NCBI GenBank assembly: GCA_017463375.1
Contig: JAFTPG010000036.1
Location: 1 to 42,556, forward strand
Direction of reading: 5' to 3'
Source: Ruminococcus sp.
GTDB taxonomy: Bacteria > Bacillota > Clostridia > Oscillospirales > Ruminococcaceae
DNA length: 42,556 bases
Positions 40,258 to 42,556 of this stretch are shown here, piece after piece. The notes beneath the pieces are model-generated. The model searched no databases and had not been told where the DNA came from. It saw nothing but the letters and a program-made list of their open reading frames with translations. The position numbers and the translations under genes were made by a program. The number at the start of each line of letters is the position of its first letter. The first letter of the stretch is position 1.

Positions 40258-42347
40258 TACAGCCTCCTTATTCTGATTTCACCGCTGCTGGGCGAAAGTA
40301 TCAATTCAAAATTATTCATATCGGAATACGGATAAAATATCTCATCAACCTCATCCAGATAAATAGTTCTGCCGTCAGGGTGGAGCACGGTTTCCTTTGT
40401 GATATTTCCATAGCGTACAGCAAAGTCAGTATCCTCAGGCACTTCGGAATTAGTGTGAAGAATTGAAACGCACTGATTTCCGTAGTCAACCCGGAGAACT
40501 CCGCCACCTAAGCTTATGGAATACTTATTGTTCACCATTTTCAGAGTACTGTTCTCAAAGCTGACCGTATCATTTTCAAAGCCATCCGGAAGACAAAGTG
40601 TTTTGGATGAAAATTTGTTTTCTATATCGACAAGCGCCAGAGCGCTTCTGTAAGACGAGTACTGCGAATAAATATCAGCCGTGAGACTGAGAGTCTGGAT
40701 TTCCGATATACCGTTCAGTGCAAGGTATCTCCGTACATATCTCGGGGATTTATAATGTCCGCTCAGATCAATTACATCGGTTCGTCCTTTATAGGAAATC
40801 ACAGCTGTGGCATTTGTGCCGCTTCCGAGCACAGCTATTTTGAACTGATCCCTTGCAGTATCGTTAGAGACCGATGAACAGATAACAAAGATTGCAAGAA
40901 CTCCTGCAATCATGATTGCAGTATATTTTCTGCTTTTGAAAAGAAATGCAATAAATATAACCGAGACAGCGCATAAAACTGATATCCGGAACAAAGCGGT
41001 GTTTCCGCATGCAAAATGAGTGAAGCTTAATCTTCCGAGCTTGTCCGTAACTAAGAGAACGATCTCAATCAGCAGTCCTGCCGGAGTAAGAAGCGATATC
41101 AGTCCGCCGGTGAGAACATAAATCATTCCCAGCACCATAGCGATTACCGTCAGAGGAATAATCAGTACATTCATTACCGGAGAAATCAGTGACGTTTCCT
41201 CAAAGAAGTATATGCTGAACGGCATTACAGCGAGTGACGTACAGAACATAGCTGTAACATTTTTAAAGAACTTCCTCCATAGATTATCGGTGCTCATATT
41301 CTGCGTCATGTACGGAGCAAAAACTCCTATTCCGAAGGTTCCTGAAATTGACAGCAGGAATCCGCTGTCGTATATAACATACGGATTGCTTAGACATATC
41401 AGCAGTACTGCTGCCGAAAGTGAGTTCAGAGTGTCATTCTGCCGTCGGAAAAGACGTGCCGAATACATAAAATCCAGCATAATCGCAGCTCTTATCGCCG
41501 AAACAGGGGATTCCACCATAATTATCATCAGCATCAGAAATACATTCAAAAGCAAAAAAGAGACGTATTTGCCGATTCTGAGTCTGTTGAGCAGAAACAT
41601 CAGCAATGCCGCTACAATAGAGACATGAAGTCCGGAGACCGCCATAATATGTCCGATTCCGCAGCGGTACATCAGGGTTTCCTCATTTTCATCGAGTCCG
41701 GAGGTTTCGCCGAAAACGATGCTTGAAAGAAAGCTGCCATGATTTGTTCCCATTTTCCTGCTGAATTCGGAAACTATCCTCTCACGATATTCACTTATCA
41801 TGCGTTCGAGCTTATGGGAATCTGTATGTCTGATCTCTGAAATGACGGTATTCTCCGCCATCAGAAATATATTTTTCGATTTGTAATAACGCTCCGAATC
41901 GAAAAGATATGTCGATTCAGGAATTCTGAACTCGCAGCTTTCCAGAGTAATTATGTCGCCCTTCTGAACATCGTAGGCATTCTCGAAGAAAACTATCCTT
42001 GCTTTCTGAGTTCCGTTTATTCTGCCGTCAAGAGTGTAGAGAGCTTTTTCTGCGTCATAAAACTTTACGTCGGTAATCTCTCCGCTGAAGCTGCCGGCTG
42101 TTTCGCTGTAAGCGGTAATTTTATCATATTCCAAATGCGTATACAGCATCCCCGAACAGCTCGAAAATGCAAAGAAAAGAGTAATAAGCAGAGAATCTTT
42201 TGACGGGAGCTTCATCATCCTTCCGATCATAAAAAGTACGGGAAGCAGTCCTGCAAGCAGCAGTAAATCGCTTCCCTCTGTAAAAAAGGAAGCGAAAAAC
42301 AATCCCGACATATATGCTGCTGCCGCACCAATCATTTTTCGCTTCAT
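40257..42347 (-). CDS. comEC: ComEC/Rec2-type DNA uptake channel with degenerate C-terminal MBL domain
   Basis: The protein has 696 aa. Two N-terminal transmembrane helices and an OB-like DUF4131 segment (residues ~1-190) lead to the Competence domain, with GIGHIMAVSGLHVSIV near residue 230 and about eight to ten membrane helices up to ~490. The last ~200 residues occupy the place of the metallo-beta-lactamase-like domain. The usual start (DVGQGDA.LI) reads AVLGSGTNATAVI and the HxHxDH site reads LTADIYSQYSS, so no metal ligands remain. ComEC carries ssDNA across the membrane in transformation; strand degradation by this domain would be lost. It starts 10 nt after the phosphoribosyltransferase gene. 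Confidence 0.9.
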   Translation of the reverse strand: MKRKMIGAAAAYMSGLFFASFFTEGSDLLLLAGLLPVLFMIGRMMKLPSKDSLLITLFFAFSSCSGMLYTHLEYDKITAYSETAGSFSGEITDVKFYDAEKALYTLDGRINGTQKARIVFFENAYDVQKGDIITLESCEFRIPESTYLFDSERYYKSKNIFLMAENTVISEIRHTDSHKLERMISEYRERIVSEFSRKMGTNHGSFLSSIVFGETSGLDENEETLMYRCGIGHIMAVSGLHVSIVAALLMFLLNRLRIGKYVSFLLLNVFLMLMIIMVESPVSAIRAAIMLDFMYSARLFRRQNDTLNSLSAAVLLICLSNPYVIYDSGFLLSISGTFGIGVFAPYMTQNMSTDNLWRKFFKNVTAMFCTSLAVMPFSIYFFEETSLISPVMNVLIIPLTVIAMVLGMIYVLTGGLISLLTPAGLLIEIVLLVTDKLGRLSFTHFACGNTALFRISVLCAVSVIFIAFLFKSRKYTAIMIAGVLAIFVICSSVSNDTARDQFKIAVLGSGTNATAVISYKGRTDVIDLSGHYKSPRYVRRYLALNGISEIQTLSLTADIYSQYSSYRSALALVDIENKFSSKTLCLPDGFENDTVSFENSTLKMVNNKYSISLGGGVLRVDYGNQCVSILHTNSEVPEDTDFAVRYGNITKETVLHPDGRTIYLDEVDEIFYPYSDMNNFELILSPSSGEIRIRRL

Positions 42348-42357
42348 ATTATTGTTC

Positions 42358-42556
42358 CTATTTAAAGAAAAGCGGAAGCTTTTCCAGATATACGATGTCG
42401 TCTCTGTCCGCAGCGTCTCCTTCTGCGAGAACTGCCGCCTTGCATGAAACTATGCCGCCGGCTCTTGCAATAAGCTCCTCAAGAGCTTTAAGCGACTCGC
42501 CCGTGCTGATTACGTCGTCAACGACAAGGACTTTCTTTCCCTTAATCATCTCAGCC
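42358..42556 (-). CDS. phosphoribosyltransferase (5' partial)
   Basis: The frame runs to the right edge, so the start is outside the window; only the last ~65 codons are seen. The PRPP-binding motif VLVVDDVISTGESL is complete, followed by LEELIARAGG and a C-terminal EKLPLFF tail. It resembles adenine/xanthine-type phosphoribosyltransferases of Clostridia. The substrate cannot be determined from this part. It lies upstream of comEC in the same operon. Confidence 0.85.
   Translation of the reverse strand, partial: AEMIKGKKVLVVDDVISTGESLKALEELIARAGGIVSCKAAVLAEGDAADRDDIVYLEKLPLFFK

Noticed and set aside
1-42556. tRNA, rRNA genes, CRISPR arrays or insertion sequences
   Set aside because: No cloverleaf-like sequence, rRNA similarity, regularly spaced repeats or transposase was seen; the only recombination genes are the serine recombinases.

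Overview
The window reads as a chromosomal segment of a spore-forming Firmicute of the class Clostridia, most likely a Ruminococcus-like member of the Oscillospiraceae. This placement is an inference from gene content and protein style. It rests on a SpoIIGA-SigE pair, a HemZ-type radical SAM enzyme, a clostridial-type HisRS and a TIGR01212-type radical SAM protein. The left fifth is accessory DNA and the rest is core chromosome.

Bases 1-8441 are the right arm of a prophage or related mobile element, read left to right. It holds a truncated tail/baseplate protein with BspA-like leucine-rich repeats, a second tail protein with a collagen-like stretch, a SUKH-family gene with its own consensus promoter, a holin and an amidase endolysin. 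A cassette of a SHOCT-like small protein, two full-length large serine recombinases and a catalytic-domain-less recombinase fragment follows. A 70-nt two-tier hairpin sits just before the cassette.

Bases 8522-11027, on the other strand, are a visibly AT-rich two-gene operon: a coiled-coil protein overlapping a NACHT/STAND NTPase that ends in pentapeptide repeats. It lies between the recombinases and the 3' end of rlmD. I read it as a split antiphage-type STAND module and the leading candidate for an undescribed system.

Bases 11239-21000 are minus-strand core genes: spoIIGA-sigE (mother-cell sigma factor and its activating protease), then recJ-relA-MBL hydrolase-hemZ-rlmD. A cardiolipin synthase gene (minus) and a thioesterase/zinc-ribbon pair (plus) diverge near 22.6 kb. 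The uvrB-uvrA repair operon (minus) meets the pair at a shared bidirectional terminator.

Bases 28666-36062 are plus-strand: radical SAM protein, shikimate-kinase-like protein, methylglyoxal synthase, hisS-aspS, a two-TM OB-fold protein and nfo (endonuclease IV). Several of these have near-consensus sigma-A promoters, commonly with a TGn extended -10.

Bases 36089-42556 are a tightly packed minus-strand operon: a phosphoribosyltransferase (cut by the window edge), comEC, holA, rnmV, an MBOAT protein and a DHHW-family protein. Three of these have lost expected catalytic residues: the ComEC C-terminal metallo-beta-lactamase-like domain, the MBOAT GLWHG histidine, and both DHHW catalytic motifs. 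The paired loss in the MBOAT/DHHW couple is the second main finding.
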